DNA of 64,000 nt from JAJTFW01 sp903922455 (GCA_943329665.2 CALQEU020000003.1:1-64000); one strand, 5' to 3'. Counted from the stretch's first letter, positions 50,767-61,893 are shown. Program-made: numbers and translations. Notes: generated by a model not told the origin, from the sequence alone.

Positions 50767-51139
50767 CTATCAAAGATGAATAGGTGTCGGCACTTAGCAA
50801 ATGGGATAGTTGAGAACTATCTGCAATTTTTACTTTAACCATCCATCCTTCGTTGTAAGGGTCTTTATTTACTAATTCAGGAGCGCCTTCTAGTTTTGAA
50901 TTCAGTTCAAGCACTTCACCAGTTACGGGCATAAACAAATCAGAAACTGTTTTAACCGCTTCTACGGTTCCAAAGACTTCATCCTTCTCAACGGTTTCTC
51001 CTACGGTTTCAATTTCGATATAAACGATATCACCCAATTCACTTTGTGCGAAATCGGTAATGCCAATGGTGGCAACATCACCCTCCACGCGAATCCACTC
51101 GTGGTCTTTGGTATATTTTAGTTCTGATGGAATATTCAT
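50759..51139 (-). CDS. gcvH: Glycine cleavage system H protein
   Basis: GcvH carries the lipoyl arm that shuttles the aminomethyl group between the P, T and L proteins. The 126 residues are full length, with lipoylation lysine K63 in GTVEAVKTVSD and the usual opening KYTKDHEWIRVEGD. It sits 35 bases downstream of sprA and overlaps vanZ. The other glycine-cleavage genes are not in this window. Confidence 0.97.
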   Translation of the reverse strand: MNIPSELKYTKDHEWIRVEGDVATIGITDFAQSELGDIVYIEIETVGETVEKDEVFGTVEAVKTVSDLFMPVTGEVLELNSKLEGAPELVNKDPYNEGWMVKVKIADSSQLSHLLSADTYSSLIGG

Positions 51140-51174
51140 AATGCTATTTTGGACAAAAATAATATTATTTTCGA

Positions 51175-54100
51175 TTACTGGGATAAGGAAAAGCGAACTT
51201 CAATACCCGTTAACACATTTGAGGTCGGAAATGACGTTGAAATGACCGGTGTGTTTATAGTTTGCTCGTAGAACAATCGCAAATTTAGTCTCTCGTTAAC
51301 AGTATAATCAGCAGCTCCTTTAATAGAATAAACATTTAATCCGGCGGTTGGTTGATTGACACCTTCCAACAATCGACGAATCACAGTAATATTACGTCGA
51401 GCCGAAAAATCAGCGGTGAGGTTCAAACTATTTCCAGCCACTTTCTTTTTCCCGCCAAGACCAAAAGGCAAACGGAACTTGGGCATGCGATAACCGAATC
51501 CTAAAACAATTTCATTGCCCTTTACTTCGGTGATTTGGACGCCAGCATAAGTTAACGATACATTTCGGTCGCGTCGGAACTCAGCACGAGTTTGTATATT
51601 ATTTTTCCACGTAACATCCACTCCTATCAACGGACCAAATTGTTCGCTCATCGAAACCTGAGCGAGCTCACGCTTGGGCACAAAATTACCAGCGATATCT
51701 TGCACTGAAGGGAATTCAGAATCTACATAACTTGCATTTCGTTGGTATGAGTTTACATTATAGGTGGCGCGATAACTATGCGTAATATTTACCGATGTAA
51801 AAATTTTCTTCAACAATGGCAACTTTCCTAATCCGTCATAAGTGATTCTCCAGTTTGGCAAAGGAATACGAGGAAAAACGTTGAGGTCAATTCCGGTGGG
51901 AGACTTGCCTGTATAGGCTGATAAGAAAGCCAAGGCCAACACTTCTTGTTGTGTACCGCTGTATCCATCATTGTAAACAACACCGAATGTATCCGCTGGA
52001 GCTAGTCCTATTGAGTTGGGGTTTTGTGATGCTAATCGTTCAGAAAGTATTTTCCGATTTTCATTGAACTTATCAAACGTTGCGCTCTCATAAGTTTTCG
52101 GGTCGTCTTTCACAAAAGCGGTTCCCCATCCAATGACGGAGATACTGAAATTTCCGGTTTCAGTAACACCTTGCGATTCAAATCCAGTTCCATTGTATCT
52201 AAAGAATTCAGAATTGTTTCTGCTGAATTGACGTGTTGCCGTTAATTCGATTTTCATTCCATCAAAGGGTTCGATGGAAGCACGACCCGAAAAATTTGAT
52301 GAGTACGTTCGTGTCAACGGATTGTTTAATGTAGAATCCGATGTAATCCAACCTCCACGTACTGCACGCTCACGAATATCTCTTTGCGACCCCACTGTGA
52401 AGCCGATTCCCGGAGAGTTATTATTAATGTCCTGACCAAAAACATCTGAGTAATTTACATAACCAGGGAGAGATGTTCCATTGGTTTCACTGTACGTAAA
52501 TCCAACTGTTTTGAGTCCCATAATCATTCTCGCTACAAATCGAACAGCGTCAGGTGTTGTACGTGGTTTCTTTTCTGCAGGAATTGGAATTTTCGGCTTC
52601 AAACTATCTGGAGGTGTCGCAGCAGGATCTGGAGGCTTTACTTTTGGTTTCGGCGGAGTCTTAGGTTTAGGAGAATTCATCTTCTTCAGCCAAGGAACTT
52701 TATTATAAAGCGTCGTTAATGTAAAGTTACCGTTGAGTTGCTTTGTATTTGAATTCTGAATGGTATTTCCTGTTCGCGGATCTGTTGTGAAGAGTCCCTT
52801 TGTGTTTCGTAAATATTGCCCTGCTGTCCAACTGTAGTTAAACCCGTATCGAGCATTTAACGAAATCCAATTTGTAAATGGAAACTTATTAAACGGCACT
52901 TGATAACTTACATTTCCTGTTTGCTGATAGTTTTTATTTCTTCCAAGCAAGAAATTTTTTCCAAAAATATTGCTCCGAATCGAATCCCGATCATCCTTCG
53001 AATCAATTCTTCCTTCAGGCTCATCCACCACAGAGAAATTATTTGCGTTGAAATCAATTTTAATACTTCGAGTAAGATCTAATTTGAAATCATACAATCG
53101 ACGCATCTCAAAATTTTTGTTGAAGAAAGTATCACGAATAATATCGTTGTAACCCGTATTATTTCTAAATAATTTTTCACCATACATCCTTGACACATCG
53201 GCTCGGAAATTTAAACTAGTAGGAATTAAATTGAGGTTAATATCCTTAAGCGGCTTGAGGTACTTCGATTTCATGATGGGCGCCTTTTCAAAAGGAGCGA
53301 TATACTTCGGTGTCGTATTGTAATTATAACCAACAGCACCTCGATGTGTTTTTACTACGTCGTACTCAATATTAATATCGCGATGAAATATTTCATCATA
53401 TCCATACGTAAAATTGAAATTTTCCACATCGTACACACGTGCCTTTGCACCTGCGTTCCGATTCTTTTTTACATTGGTAAAGTTGATTCCTTTGGTTTGC
53501 GTATAATCTTGAGAACGTTTTTTAATTTCTCTCTTCTCCTTCTTACTATCGCCTTCATCCAATGACTTGGTAAATAATACGTCTTGATCTAAAGGATCAT
53601 ATACTGGATTACGAACTAGTGTACCGTAATTCACATACATGGGAATATCTAAGTTTGCTTTTTGCGGAAGAAATTTTCCAAGGTATATCGAAGAAGTAAC
53701 ATTGAAAGTAGTTTCTGAATTCACGGGACGCTCGCTTACTTTTTGATCCAATGGACCAAAGTTTGCCGACTTATGTTGTCCGGCGACAGTAACATTTCCT
53801 ATATCTGCTAATTTAGCATTGACGCGACCGTTAGCTGCCCAACCGCCCTTCTTACTAAAGTCAGTGAGTCGAAGTTCGTTGACCCAAACCTCACCGCATT
53901 TCTTCTGGCCGTCGTCACTTCCTGGAAGGATCGGATTCAACTTTGGATTCCGTAATCCAATCATGATAGATCGAATAGAACTGAGCGATGGATTTCCTCG
54001 AACACTAAACGTTCGATTGCTGCCTGATTCTCCTTCGGAATACAGACTTGTTATATTCAATGCGCCACCCGAATTATCTACCGCTTTATTTCGCCGCAAC

Positions 54101-57100
54101 TTCATATCAACAAACTTCTCGAGTTCTAATTCAATATTATTTGCATCTGGCCAGATAGCTTCGGGAGAAGTTGTACCCCAAGGTGTAACACTTAGCGGTA
54201 CTTCGTATTCATAATAGTTTTCGCTGAAGTCATTACCCATTCGAATAAACACATTCATATCGCCGCTCTTCAATGCATCTGGATCACCAGAACTTTCTGC
54301 ATGAATAAACATTTTTATTTTTTCATACAATCGCAAATCCAATTCCAAATTCTTAAAAGCTCCTCGTGCATCACCATCTTCCAAATCACAAACTTTCAGT
54401 GATAAACTTTGCTCATTCAAACGTTGAAGCGTGGTGGAACCAATATTGATCTCACGTAAAATTCCTGGAGGAATCACATAATTTATGGGAGTACGTTTTC
54501 CATTCTCTTCGATGTTTACAACAGAAATATCAAAGGTGGCATTATTTGGATCGGTTCCAATCACATCTCCGACAGAACGTAAATCGTAATTATATTTCCT
54601 CCACTCTCCTCTCAAAAGTTCTAACCGAGCAAAACGTAATGTCATCGGCTCATCAAAACTAGTCATGAACATACGGATAAAAGAAATAGTATTAAATCCT
54701 TCAATATCACCGATGCGATTAATGTTCGGATTTGTTCCGTTGATTTCACGGATTGGAATTTTAAACTGGTACCATGTTACCTGATCCGATGTTCCATTTG
54801 GCAAGTTAACTGTTCGTGATATTTTATCGACAATAAAATTTTGTCCTACTTGCATTTCACCGGGACGCAGCGACACACGATACTGATAATATTGCTCGCT
54901 ACTTTCTTGATTAAAGTCTTTATTTACGTCAGCAACATCAGGAATGGTGGTGGCAGCGGTTGGATAACTCTCCGGCGATTGCGCATCCGTTGGCGAGTTC
55001 CCGTCCGGGTTACTGAATTTTTTATAACGATCTAAAATTCCTAAACTTTGATTATCGTAATCCGTACCGCGGTAATAATGATAGTTATCGGAAGATGGAT
55101 CTTGTGCGGCTTCTGCATACGCTTGAGCAGTTACGTTGGCTTGTAAGTCGCTCAAATACGTTTGGAAGAAAGAAGTTTCTAAATTATTTCTGAGTCCATC
55201 AAAACCTACGTCTTGATATTGGCGTGCATCGGGACTATTATCAAAAGCATAAATAATGGGTGGTTGTGTTTTCGGTGTAAATCCCCAAATGGTATTACTG
55301 GCAACACTGGTATCTCCATCAATGGGCAATCCATTTTCATATTCCAGTTTGCCATCTTTCAACACATCCTCAGAAATATTTCCTAAGTTGAAATATAAAT
55401 CTCCTCCCCCTTGGTTGACATTTTGCGTATTGCTATTAAATGGATCCATCATCCAAAACTGAATGAATTCTATATTGGCTACATCAAAATCAGTAGTTTC
55501 AATTCTACGCATGATACCGCCCCAACGTGAACCAGGATTATTTAATTTCCCTGAAGAGTTAACACCTGCGGTCAGTGCGGTAGGAACTACGTCATAATTA
55601 TAAGGGCCGCGTTCTTCTGGAAAATAACTAATATTGAATACAGGAAGTACAACGGTTTGGCCTTGCTGCGCTTCACGATTTGGAAAAATTTCTTTTTCTG
55701 GAACTTGACGAACTAAATTATTGGAGATGGCATTGTCGTCGATATTCGGAGGTGTTATTCCAGAAAGATCACGATAAAATAATGGATCAATAATATACCA
55801 AGCAAATTTTGCACGGTTCTTTCCGTAGTCTAAACTAACGCTATCGGCCTCCGGTAATAATCGTGTTGGTGCCGATGCAAGAATCCAAGAACCCACATTT
55901 CGTAAATCAATAGTACTTTGACTTCCTTCAAAATCGTCGATATAAGCAGTACCATTTTTTCCGATGGCTTTATTGTTTCCTGGAACCAAGTTTGCAAATT
56001 CTCCGGCTACTGTGAGTGTGGAAATTTCCTTCGTTGATATTCCAGGAAGCTTATCAATCATATTAGTCAACCAACGTGATTCAGTTCGCCAAGTTCCATC
56101 AACTCCCCAAATAGTATTGGCAATGGGCTCATCACCAATATTTACTTTTTGCGTGATGGGACGTTCATTCAATCGTAAAATCGTACCTCCTAAAACAAGA
56201 TCCTTATTCACCGTATAATCAAATCGAGAACCGAATAACGTTTTGGATTGAATACTAAATAGTGAATTACTCTCTAAAGAAATATTGATGGCAGTACCTG
56301 AATTTAAAATACTTTGATTAATAATTTTTACACGACCTAAATTATAATCTACTGTATAATCTACGTTCTCCGTTAACGGAGCACCACCGGCAGTCACTTT
56401 CACCGATCCTTGCGGAATGTTAATCGCATTCAGTGGAATGTCAGATCCGTATTTACTGATGTAACTTCCCTTTAAACTAAACTTATTTTTAGACGCTTGT
56501 TGAATCGCGAAAATTCGGGTTGAATCATATAATGCTTCGTAAACATACGGCGCTGCTGCAGCCGAATCATTAAATTTACTTTCCAAATACGAACCAAAAG
56601 GTTCGCGAACCGGGAAAATTATTCGACCATTATTACTATTGATGGTAACGCCTTCAATAAAATCAAACTCTCCGTCGGGACGCGGATCATTGTTACTATT
56701 TAATTTATCTAAATTGAAAAGACGATTTAACGGCTTGGCGTAAACGTTAGTTTGTGCAGGAGTAGTTGGAATGTAGTTAAGGCGATTACCGATGGTATCA
56801 ACATAATACAATACATCTAATTTAAAATCTTTTCTATCGAGTTGAAATCCGCCTAACGCATACACGTTCTTCATCATCAAATCCCAGGTGGGCAACTTCG
56901 TATTGTTAACACGACCTTTCAAAAGTTTCATGAATAATACTTTTGGCGGCTCAATACCCGTATTGGTTAAGTCTCCTACACGGTATACTTTTCCGCCGAT
57001 GGTATACTCGTAAGCCACTGCTAATACTTCATTCCCGTTGAGTGCTTGGTTCAATGAGATATAACCTAAACGCGGATTGAAAGTATACTCTGTAGTTGCT

Positions 57101-58425
57101 AATCGACGTGCGTTTTGAACTACTTCATAATCTCGAGATGGACTTAATGCCGAAATTCCTGCAATTGAATTTTGCACTAGCGTAACATCTCGCAGATCTG
57201 GAATATTATTGAAATTATCATACAAGGTATTTGCGGAGTCAGCAGGAAACACGCTCGTGTAATTCGGAAAAGTTGAGATGTAATTATTAGAATTGAAATA
57301 ATTTCGCTCTCCCAAATCCATCGCCGCCAAAACGGTACGTGTATTATCAGTACTATTATTCCGATTAGTCACCCATACTTCTATACGGGTAATAGACGCT
57401 AATGAATTGATAAATGGAAGATCAGCTAATGAGACATCATACTGATCCTTGAAATATTGTCCGATGAAATAATGTTTGTTTACTTCATACTGATCGCAGG
57501 GAATATCAAACTTCGTGGTCGTTGCACCGCCTTTCACTTCGATATTAGAAGCTTGTCCGCGTTGTTGCGAAAGCAATGTAGTTACCATAAGGCGACCGAA
57601 CTTCAACTGTGTTTTCAATCCAAACAAACTCTGGCTCCCTTGAATCAATTGAGAATTGAGCGGTAAACTTACGTTACCCGCTTCTATCTTTTGAATGATC
57701 TCATCTTCATAACCCGTATACTCCAATTTCATTTGATTCTCAAAATCGAAACTGGCTTGCGTATTATAGTTGGTTGTGATCTTCAATTTCTCTCCGATAT
57801 TACCAATCACATTCATTTGAATCTGCTCGCGAAAATCAAAAGTGGTAATACGACGTTGACGTTCGGGTAAAGTTGGATTATCGTACCGCGAAATATTTAA
57901 TCCGAAAGCTAAAGATGCTGAACCTTGCGGACGAATGTCGATGGTGTTCCCTCCAAAAATTCGATTGAACGCTTCGCCACCTACGTAAATACGAGGAGAA
58001 CCACTTTTACGGGCGGCCGCATTTTCTGCGTTTGCTTTTTGTTTCCAATAATTTTTTGTGCTCTTTTCAAACTCCGACTCTTTAAACTCTTCAAAGGTCA
58101 TGTAGCTTGGACTTCTAAAAAAATTACTCCCAATATTTTCGTTGATGTCGTACTGACGTTCTTCTGGATTATACTCAATGGTTGTTTGAATATTACTTGG
58201 GTTGCCCATGTAAAGTGGACTACTGGGCGCATTGCTGTTGTACGGATCTGCATAACGATCATCAAAAGGATAAGGCAATTGCACCGCAGCAGTATCCGAG
58301 TCACCTGCTGCAAAGGGCATGGAATCGAATGTACTAAAAACGATTTCAGGTCCAGATGCCCATACCAATGATATCAACAACGTGAAGAAAAAAATGAGAA
58401 ATGAATACGAACGGATCTGCTTCAA
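51175..58425 (-). CDS. sprA: SprA (Sov), outer-membrane translocon of the type IX secretion system
   Basis: SprA is the 36-stranded outer-membrane channel through which T9SS cargo leaves the cell. The 2416-residue length fits the family. The signal peptide (about 1-24) is followed by the N-terminal region with LPYPFDDRYADPY, the SprA-N modules, and repeated barrel segments such as NWTYS-like NITHSYRATYNVNSYQR, ending RLFYEQTINTPVISTSFPTSNVLTGIEVRFSLSQ. The start is TTG at 58425, with no good ATG nearby. It follows ruvA and precedes gcvH, a frequent order in Bacteroidota. At least five proteins in this window carry T9SS sorting signals. Confidence 0.96.
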   Translation of the reverse strand: MKQIRSYSFLIFFFTLLISLVWASGPEIVFSTFDSMPFAAGDSDTAAVQLPYPFDDRYADPYNSNAPSSPLYMGNPSNIQTTIEYNPEERQYDINENIGSNFFRSPSYMTFEEFKESEFEKSTKNYWKQKANAENAAARKSGSPRIYVGGEAFNRIFGGNTIDIRPQGSASLAFGLNISRYDNPTLPERQRRITTFDFREQIQMNVIGNIGEKLKITTNYNTQASFDFENQMKLEYTGYEDEIIQKIEAGNVSLPLNSQLIQGSQSLFGLKTQLKFGRLMVTTLLSQQRGQASNIEVKGGATTTKFDIPCDQYEVNKHYFIGQYFKDQYDVSLADLPFINSLASITRIEVWVTNRNNSTDNTRTVLAAMDLGERNYFNSNNYISTFPNYTSVFPADSANTLYDNFNNIPDLRDVTLVQNSIAGISALSPSRDYEVVQNARRLATTEYTFNPRLGYISLNQALNGNEVLAVAYEYTIGGKVYRVGDLTNTGIEPPKVLFMKLLKGRVNNTKLPTWDLMMKNVYALGGFQLDRKDFKLDVLYYVDTIGNRLNYIPTTPAQTNVYAKPLNRLFNLDKLNSNNDPRPDGEFDFIEGVTINSNNGRIIFPVREPFGSYLESKFNDSAAAAPYVYEALYDSTRIFAIQQASKNKFSLKGSYISKYGSDIPLNAINIPQGSVKVTAGGAPLTENVDYTVDYNLGRVKIINQSILNSGTAINISLESNSLFSIQSKTLFGSRFDYTVNKDLVLGGTILRLNERPITQKVNIGDEPIANTIWGVDGTWRTESRWLTNMIDKLPGISTKEISTLTVAGEFANLVPGNNKAIGKNGTAYIDDFEGSQSTIDLRNVGSWILASAPTRLLPEADSVSLDYGKNRAKFAWYIIDPLFYRDLSGITPPNIDDNAISNNLVRQVPEKEIFPNREAQQGQTVVLPVFNISYFPEERGPYNYDVVPTALTAGVNSSGKLNNPGSRWGGIMRRIETTDFDVANIEFIQFWMMDPFNSNTQNVNQGGGDLYFNLGNISEDVLKDGKLEYENGLPIDGDTSVASNTIWGFTPKTQPPIIYAFDNSPDARQYQDVGFDGLRNNLETSFFQTYLSDLQANVTAQAYAEAAQDPSSDNYHYYRGTDYDNQSLGILDRYKKFSNPDGNSPTDAQSPESYPTAATTIPDVADVNKDFNQESSEQYYQYRVSLRPGEMQVGQNFIVDKISRTVNLPNGTSDQVTWYQFKIPIREINGTNPNINRIGDIEGFNTISFIRMFMTSFDEPMTLRFARLELLRGEWRKYNYDLRSVGDVIGTDPNNATFDISVVNIEENGKRTPINYVIPPGILREINIGSTTLQRLNEQSLSLKVCDLEDGDARGAFKNLELDLRLYEKIKMFIHAESSGDPDALKSGDMNVFIRMGNDFSENYYEYEVPLSVTPWGTTSPEAIWPDANNIELELEKFVDMKLRRNKAVDNSGGALNITSLYSEGESGSNRTFSVRGNPSLSSIRSIMIGLRNPKLNPILPGSDDGQKKCGEVWVNELRLTDFSKKGGWAANGRVNAKLADIGNVTVAGQHKSANFGPLDQKVSERPVNSETTFNVTSSIYLGKFLPQKANLDIPMYVNYGTLVRNPVYDPLDQDVLFTKSLDEGDSKKEKREIKKRSQDYTQTKGINFTNVKKNRNAGAKARVYDVENFNFTYGYDEIFHRDINIEYDVVKTHRGAVGYNYNTTPKYIAPFEKAPIMKSKYLKPLKDINLNLIPTSLNFRADVSRMYGEKLFRNNTGYNDIIRDTFFNKNFEMRRLYDFKLDLTRSIKIDFNANNFSVVDEPEGRIDSKDDRDSIRSNIFGKNFLLGRNKNYQQTGNVSYQVPFNKFPFTNWISLNARYGFNYSWTAGQYLRNTKGLFTTDPRTGNTIQNSNTKQLNGNFTLTTLYNKVPWLKKMNSPKPKTPPKPKVKPPDPAATPPDSLKPKIPIPAEKKPRTTPDAVRFVARMIMGLKTVGFTYSETNGTSLPGYVNYSDVFGQDINNNSPGIGFTVGSQRDIRERAVRGGWITSDSTLNNPLTRTYSSNFSGRASIEPFDGMKIELTATRQFSRNNSEFFRYNGTGFESQGVTETGNFSISVIGWGTAFVKDDPKTYESATFDKFNENRKILSERLASQNPNSIGLAPADTFGVVYNDGYSGTQQEVLALAFLSAYTGKSPTGIDLNVFPRIPLPNWRITYDGLGKLPLLKKIFTSVNITHSYRATYNVNSYQRNASYVDSEFPSVQDIAGNFVPKRELAQVSMSEQFGPLIGVDVTWKNNIQTRAEFRRDRNVSLTYAGVQITEVKGNEIVLGFGYRMPKFRLPFGLGGKKKVAGNSLNLTADFSARRNITVIRRLLEGVNQPTAGLNVYSIKGAADYTVNERLNLRLFYEQTINTPVISTSFPTSNVLTGIEVRFSLSQ

Positions 58426-58550
58426 ACGGGTAATTTCAGAGTTAATAGGTCAGGTACGAGGCTTGCCAAAAATAACACAATTCCTCTTGTTAACGAACCC
58501 TAGAGAGGTTGTTTATTTTGGAAGTTGTACGTCACCAGAGCGCAAGGGTT

Positions 58551-59138
58551 TCACAGGTGACTAAGTGCCACTTTGATAATATCCTCCACTTTGGAATTCG
58601 AATCCAATGACTTAGAGGCTTGTGCTATAGCTTTTTCGGCGCTCGCCCGAGCAAAACCGAGGGTTAGGAGAGCACTTAACGCTTCATTACTCTCTGTATT
58701 GTACGATGGGGTAGTATTTATTTCAGATAAAATCAATCCTTTCTTCATTTTGTCCTGAAGATCGATGATGATACGTTGGGCCGTTTTGGCCCCGATCCCC
58801 TTCACTTTTTGAAGGCTGATCACATCACCGGAAGCAATGACCTGGCGCAGCTGGGCGGCCGACATAGAGGACAGCACAATTCGGCTGGTAGAAGCTCCTA
58901 CACCACTGACGCTCAATAGCTCACGAAACATAAATCGCTCTTCCTGATCGAAGAAACCAAACAAAATCTGGGCATCTTCCCGCACTACATGGTGAGCAAA
59001 AAGCCGAACATTGGCTTTATCCTTCAATTGCCCATAGGTATAAAGTGAGATTTGGAGGTGATACCCCACTCCGCCACAATCGATTGTTACCTCGGTAGGA
59101 CCAAGACCGGCTACTTTTCCATTAAAATAATCAAACAT
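58551..59138 (-). CDS. ruvA: Holliday junction branch migration protein RuvA
   Basis: RuvA binds four-way DNA junctions and directs RuvB-driven branch migration during recombination and repair. The 195 residues starting at ATG 59138 (MFDYFNGKVAGLGPTEVTIDCGG) comprise the OB domain I (about 1-65), the double helix-hairpin-helix domain II (about 70-145, with LLSVSGVGASTSRIVLS and KVKGIGAKTAQRIIIDL), and the flexible domain III that contacts RuvB. An upstream in-frame start would add 35 unrelated residues. It leads the sprA run on the minus strand. Confidence 0.97.
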   Translation of the reverse strand: MFDYFNGKVAGLGPTEVTIDCGGVGYHLQISLYTYGQLKDKANVRLFAHHVVREDAQILFGFFDQEERFMFRELLSVSGVGASTSRIVLSSMSAAQLRQVIASGDVISLQKVKGIGAKTAQRIIIDLQDKMKKGLILSEINTTPSYNTESNEALSALLTLGFARASAEKAIAQASKSLDSNSKVEDIIKVALSHL

Positions 59139-59296
59139 GGAGCAAATGTATCTTTTTTTACCTGTTTTTAGATGGATGAGTTCCGAAATCAAGACAATAT
59201 TTTGACAAATTATTTGTGATAAAAGGCAATCTTTGTAGCCCATGAAAAATGATCTTAAATGCGGATTTTTAAGTAACGAACTTTCTTATTTGTTTA

Positions 59297-59464
59297 GATG
59301 ATTGCATCGCATTTCAAGATACCTCCGATGCCAATAGAATTTCCAGCATCGGGGATTTTGCAAATGGAAATCCAGCAATTTCTACTGATAAAAATCCGAG
59401 TTCGGTATGTTACAATTCGCTGGGCGATTATGATGTGACCTTGGTTACCGTGCACTCATTTTAA
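59297..59464 (+). pseudogene. Remnant of a PKD-domain protein
   Basis: In one frame, ending at the TAA at 59462, the sequence encodes DDCIAFQDTSDANRIS, then GNPAISTDKNPSSVCYNSLGDYDVTLVTV. This is the second half of a PKD domain (compare 'sF.D.S.n..tsw.W.f..g.p..st..nP...Y...G.ydVtL.v'). No start or remaining domains are present. It lies in the 217-base gap between ruvA and the receptor gene and runs into the end of the receptor gene on the opposite strand. Confidence 0.7.
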
Positions 59465-61893
59465 AATTCAAAAATCAAACCTAACGTCGGGACAATACTA
59501 AATTCCTTGTTGGATAAAATCACAGGAATTGCATTAGAACCATCTTGCTGTATTGCGTTATTGTCTGTTGTTTGAAAGTCTTTATTGTCGGCGGTTCTTT
59601 TAAAAGTATAATCTGGATTGCTCTGAGTTTTAAAACCAAGTACATTTTGTACATCAAGATAAATATCAAGTGTTGTTTTCTTGAAATTTATTTTTTTGTC
59701 AACTCTTAAGTCAAGTTGATTAAAAGCCATCAGTCTTTTGGAATTTAGTTTGGTGTTGTCAAGCGTTCCTTGCCCAAGAAGCAAATAGGTTTGTTGAGAA
59801 ACGGTCAAATCATACGGGGTGTAAGGAGAGCCTGCCGCAAACCTATACTTTAAACCCATCTCCCAGCCACGCCTAAACTTTTTACCAAGTGTTGCAGAAA
59901 TTAAATGTTGGTTGTCCCACGATGAAGGAATGAGAATTCCGTTGTCCCCTGAAAATTTACTTCTTACAAAAGTGTAACTCACCACATAAAAAATAGTTTT
60001 GATTAATTTTTGTTGAATAAATATTTCAAAGCCATAGGTATCACCTTTTCCCGTGCTTTTAATTTCTTCGCTTCCAATCGAGCCATAACTTGCCCCTTGA
60101 TTTGCTAATGAAACTCCAGTGGATGTTGATACTGGATAGTTTTCATACTGTTTATAAAAGCCTTCAACCGTTATTCTCAAAGCTTCATTCGGCATAAACT
60201 GCGTTCCTAAAACATAGTGTGTGGATTGAATATACTTCATTGATTTATTGACCAATTCACCATTGTCATCTTTGTAGCCAAGTGTAGTAAAAGTTGGAAT
60301 TTTATAATAAGTTCCAATGGAGCCTGTCAAGTCAAATTTGGAGTTGATATGATAAGACAATGAAAAACGAGGTGACAACGTTTTTAAAGGGTTGTTTCCA
60401 TCTTTCATAAAACTATTCATATCGGTTCTAAATCCTAAGGAGACCAATAATTTTTCATTAAAAATGTTTTTAGCAATCTGTCCAAATAAACCGTACTTAA
60501 AGAAATCAATATCGCTTTTGAATTTTACAAATTGTGCCGGAGTCGTTTCATTTCCTATACTGTCCGTAATGCTGTTCGTTACTTTACTATATAAATCAGT
60601 ATTGTATTTCACAAACTGAGTCATTGCCCCAAAAGTTATTTTCCATCCATTTACATACTTATTGTAATCGAACTTGAGTTTGTTTTCAATTTCTTGTGAT
60701 TTTAGTTCAAATGTTCTTTTTGATTCAATTTGGTTTTCATCTTCAAACTTATCCAAGCGGTTTTCAAACATATTTCGGCTTGCGATTAAATTAATAAATC
60801 CCTTTTCAATTTTCCGATTAAAGATAAATCCTGTGGTGTAATTCCATTGATTTATATACGGCAATGAGCGTGAAATATAAATATTTTCAGGGGTGCTATT
60901 GGTAGTTTGTGCAAATTTGAATCGATCTATTGCACCTAATCCAATTGCAGAAAATGATGTTTTCGCATTGAATTTATGCGTCACCTTATATTGAAAATCA
61001 TAAAAATTGGGTCGGATGGCTAAATCAATCGCTTTAAAAAGCAAATCTAAATAGGACTTTCTTACGGAAGTTAAAAAAGTTGTTTTAGAATTTATAGGTC
61101 CTTCTAATGTAGCAACAGCTTCTGTTAAACTTACCCGAACATTTCCGGAAATCCTTTCTCTATTTCCATCACGTTGTTTAATTATAAACGTTGAAGCCAA
61201 AGCATTATCATACCTTGCATCAAAGGCAGAGGATGATAATTTTAAGTCTTCGATAAAAGATACATTAAGTATTCCTTGAGCACCACCCGAACTCCCCTGT
61301 GTTTGAAAATGATTTAACACCGGAATCTCAACACCATCTAAATAATATACATTTTCATTTGGAGCACCACCTCTGATAATGATATCATTTCTTCCAGCAC
61401 CACCACTGCTGGTTCCAACACCTGGAAGTGTTTGAATAACTCTGGAAACATCAAAATTTCCTCCGGGATTGGCTTTTATTTCTTCCGTTGTAAGTTGCTG
61501 AACGGATAACGGAGTTATTAAATCCGTTGCTACTGCTGATCTCCCTTTATCATAAGTTACTGTAACTTCCGTTAAATTGGTTGCACTCGGCTCCAATTCA
61601 AAGTTTACAACCTGCGCATTTCCAGCGGTAACAACAATATTAAATTTTAACTGGGTTTGATACCCCAGGGAAGATATTTTTAAGTTGCAATTACCTACCG
61701 GAACAATAAGCTTATAGTTGCCATCTATATCCGTAACGGCGCCATTTGTAGTTTGATCCGCACCTATGGTCGCACCAATTATTGTTTCTGAAGTGTTCTT
61801 ATCTCTGACATTGCCCATTATTACTCCCGTAGTTTGTGAGAAAGCAACTTCAGCACTAAACAAGATAAGAATGAGAATACGTTTTATTTGCAT
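59461..61893 (-). CDS. TonB-dependent outer-membrane receptor with carboxypeptidase-regulatory-like domain
   Basis: An 810-residue receptor. The signal peptide (about 1-20) is followed by a carboxypeptidase-regulatory-like domain (about 22-110, GNVRDKNTSETIIGATI), the plug (about 115-250, with IRGGAPNENVYYLDGVEIPVLN), and a barrel ending in the expected terminal phenylalanine (PTLGLIFEF). It is shorter than SusC proteins and has no SusD partner, so it belongs to the general CirA/FecA-like receptors. The substrate cannot be told; siderophores, metals or cobalamin are all possible. Transcription is away from the esterase gene. Confidence 0.92.
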   Translation of the reverse strand: MQIKRILILILFSAEVAFSQTTGVIMGNVRDKNTSETIIGATIGADQTTNGAVTDIDGNYKLIVPVGNCNLKISSLGYQTQLKFNIVVTAGNAQVVNFELEPSATNLTEVTVTYDKGRSAVATDLITPLSVQQLTTEEIKANPGGNFDVSRVIQTLPGVGTSSGGAGRNDIIIRGGAPNENVYYLDGVEIPVLNHFQTQGSSGGAQGILNVSFIEDLKLSSSAFDARYDNALASTFIIKQRDGNRERISGNVRVSLTEAVATLEGPINSKTTFLTSVRKSYLDLLFKAIDLAIRPNFYDFQYKVTHKFNAKTSFSAIGLGAIDRFKFAQTTNSTPENIYISRSLPYINQWNYTTGFIFNRKIEKGFINLIASRNMFENRLDKFEDENQIESKRTFELKSQEIENKLKFDYNKYVNGWKITFGAMTQFVKYNTDLYSKVTNSITDSIGNETTPAQFVKFKSDIDFFKYGLFGQIAKNIFNEKLLVSLGFRTDMNSFMKDGNNPLKTLSPRFSLSYHINSKFDLTGSIGTYYKIPTFTTLGYKDDNGELVNKSMKYIQSTHYVLGTQFMPNEALRITVEGFYKQYENYPVSTSTGVSLANQGASYGSIGSEEIKSTGKGDTYGFEIFIQQKLIKTIFYVVSYTFVRSKFSGDNGILIPSSWDNQHLISATLGKKFRRGWEMGLKYRFAAGSPYTPYDLTVSQQTYLLLGQGTLDNTKLNSKRLMAFNQLDLRVDKKINFKKTTLDIYLDVQNVLGFKTQSNPDYTFKRTADNKDFQTTDNNAIQQDGSNAIPVILSNKEFSIVPTLGLIFEF

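Noticed and set aside
53819..54214. 131-residue reading frame opposite sprA
   Set aside because: It lies entirely antisense to a clear sprA domain, has no start context and no family pattern. The other frames opposite sprA were dropped for the same reason.
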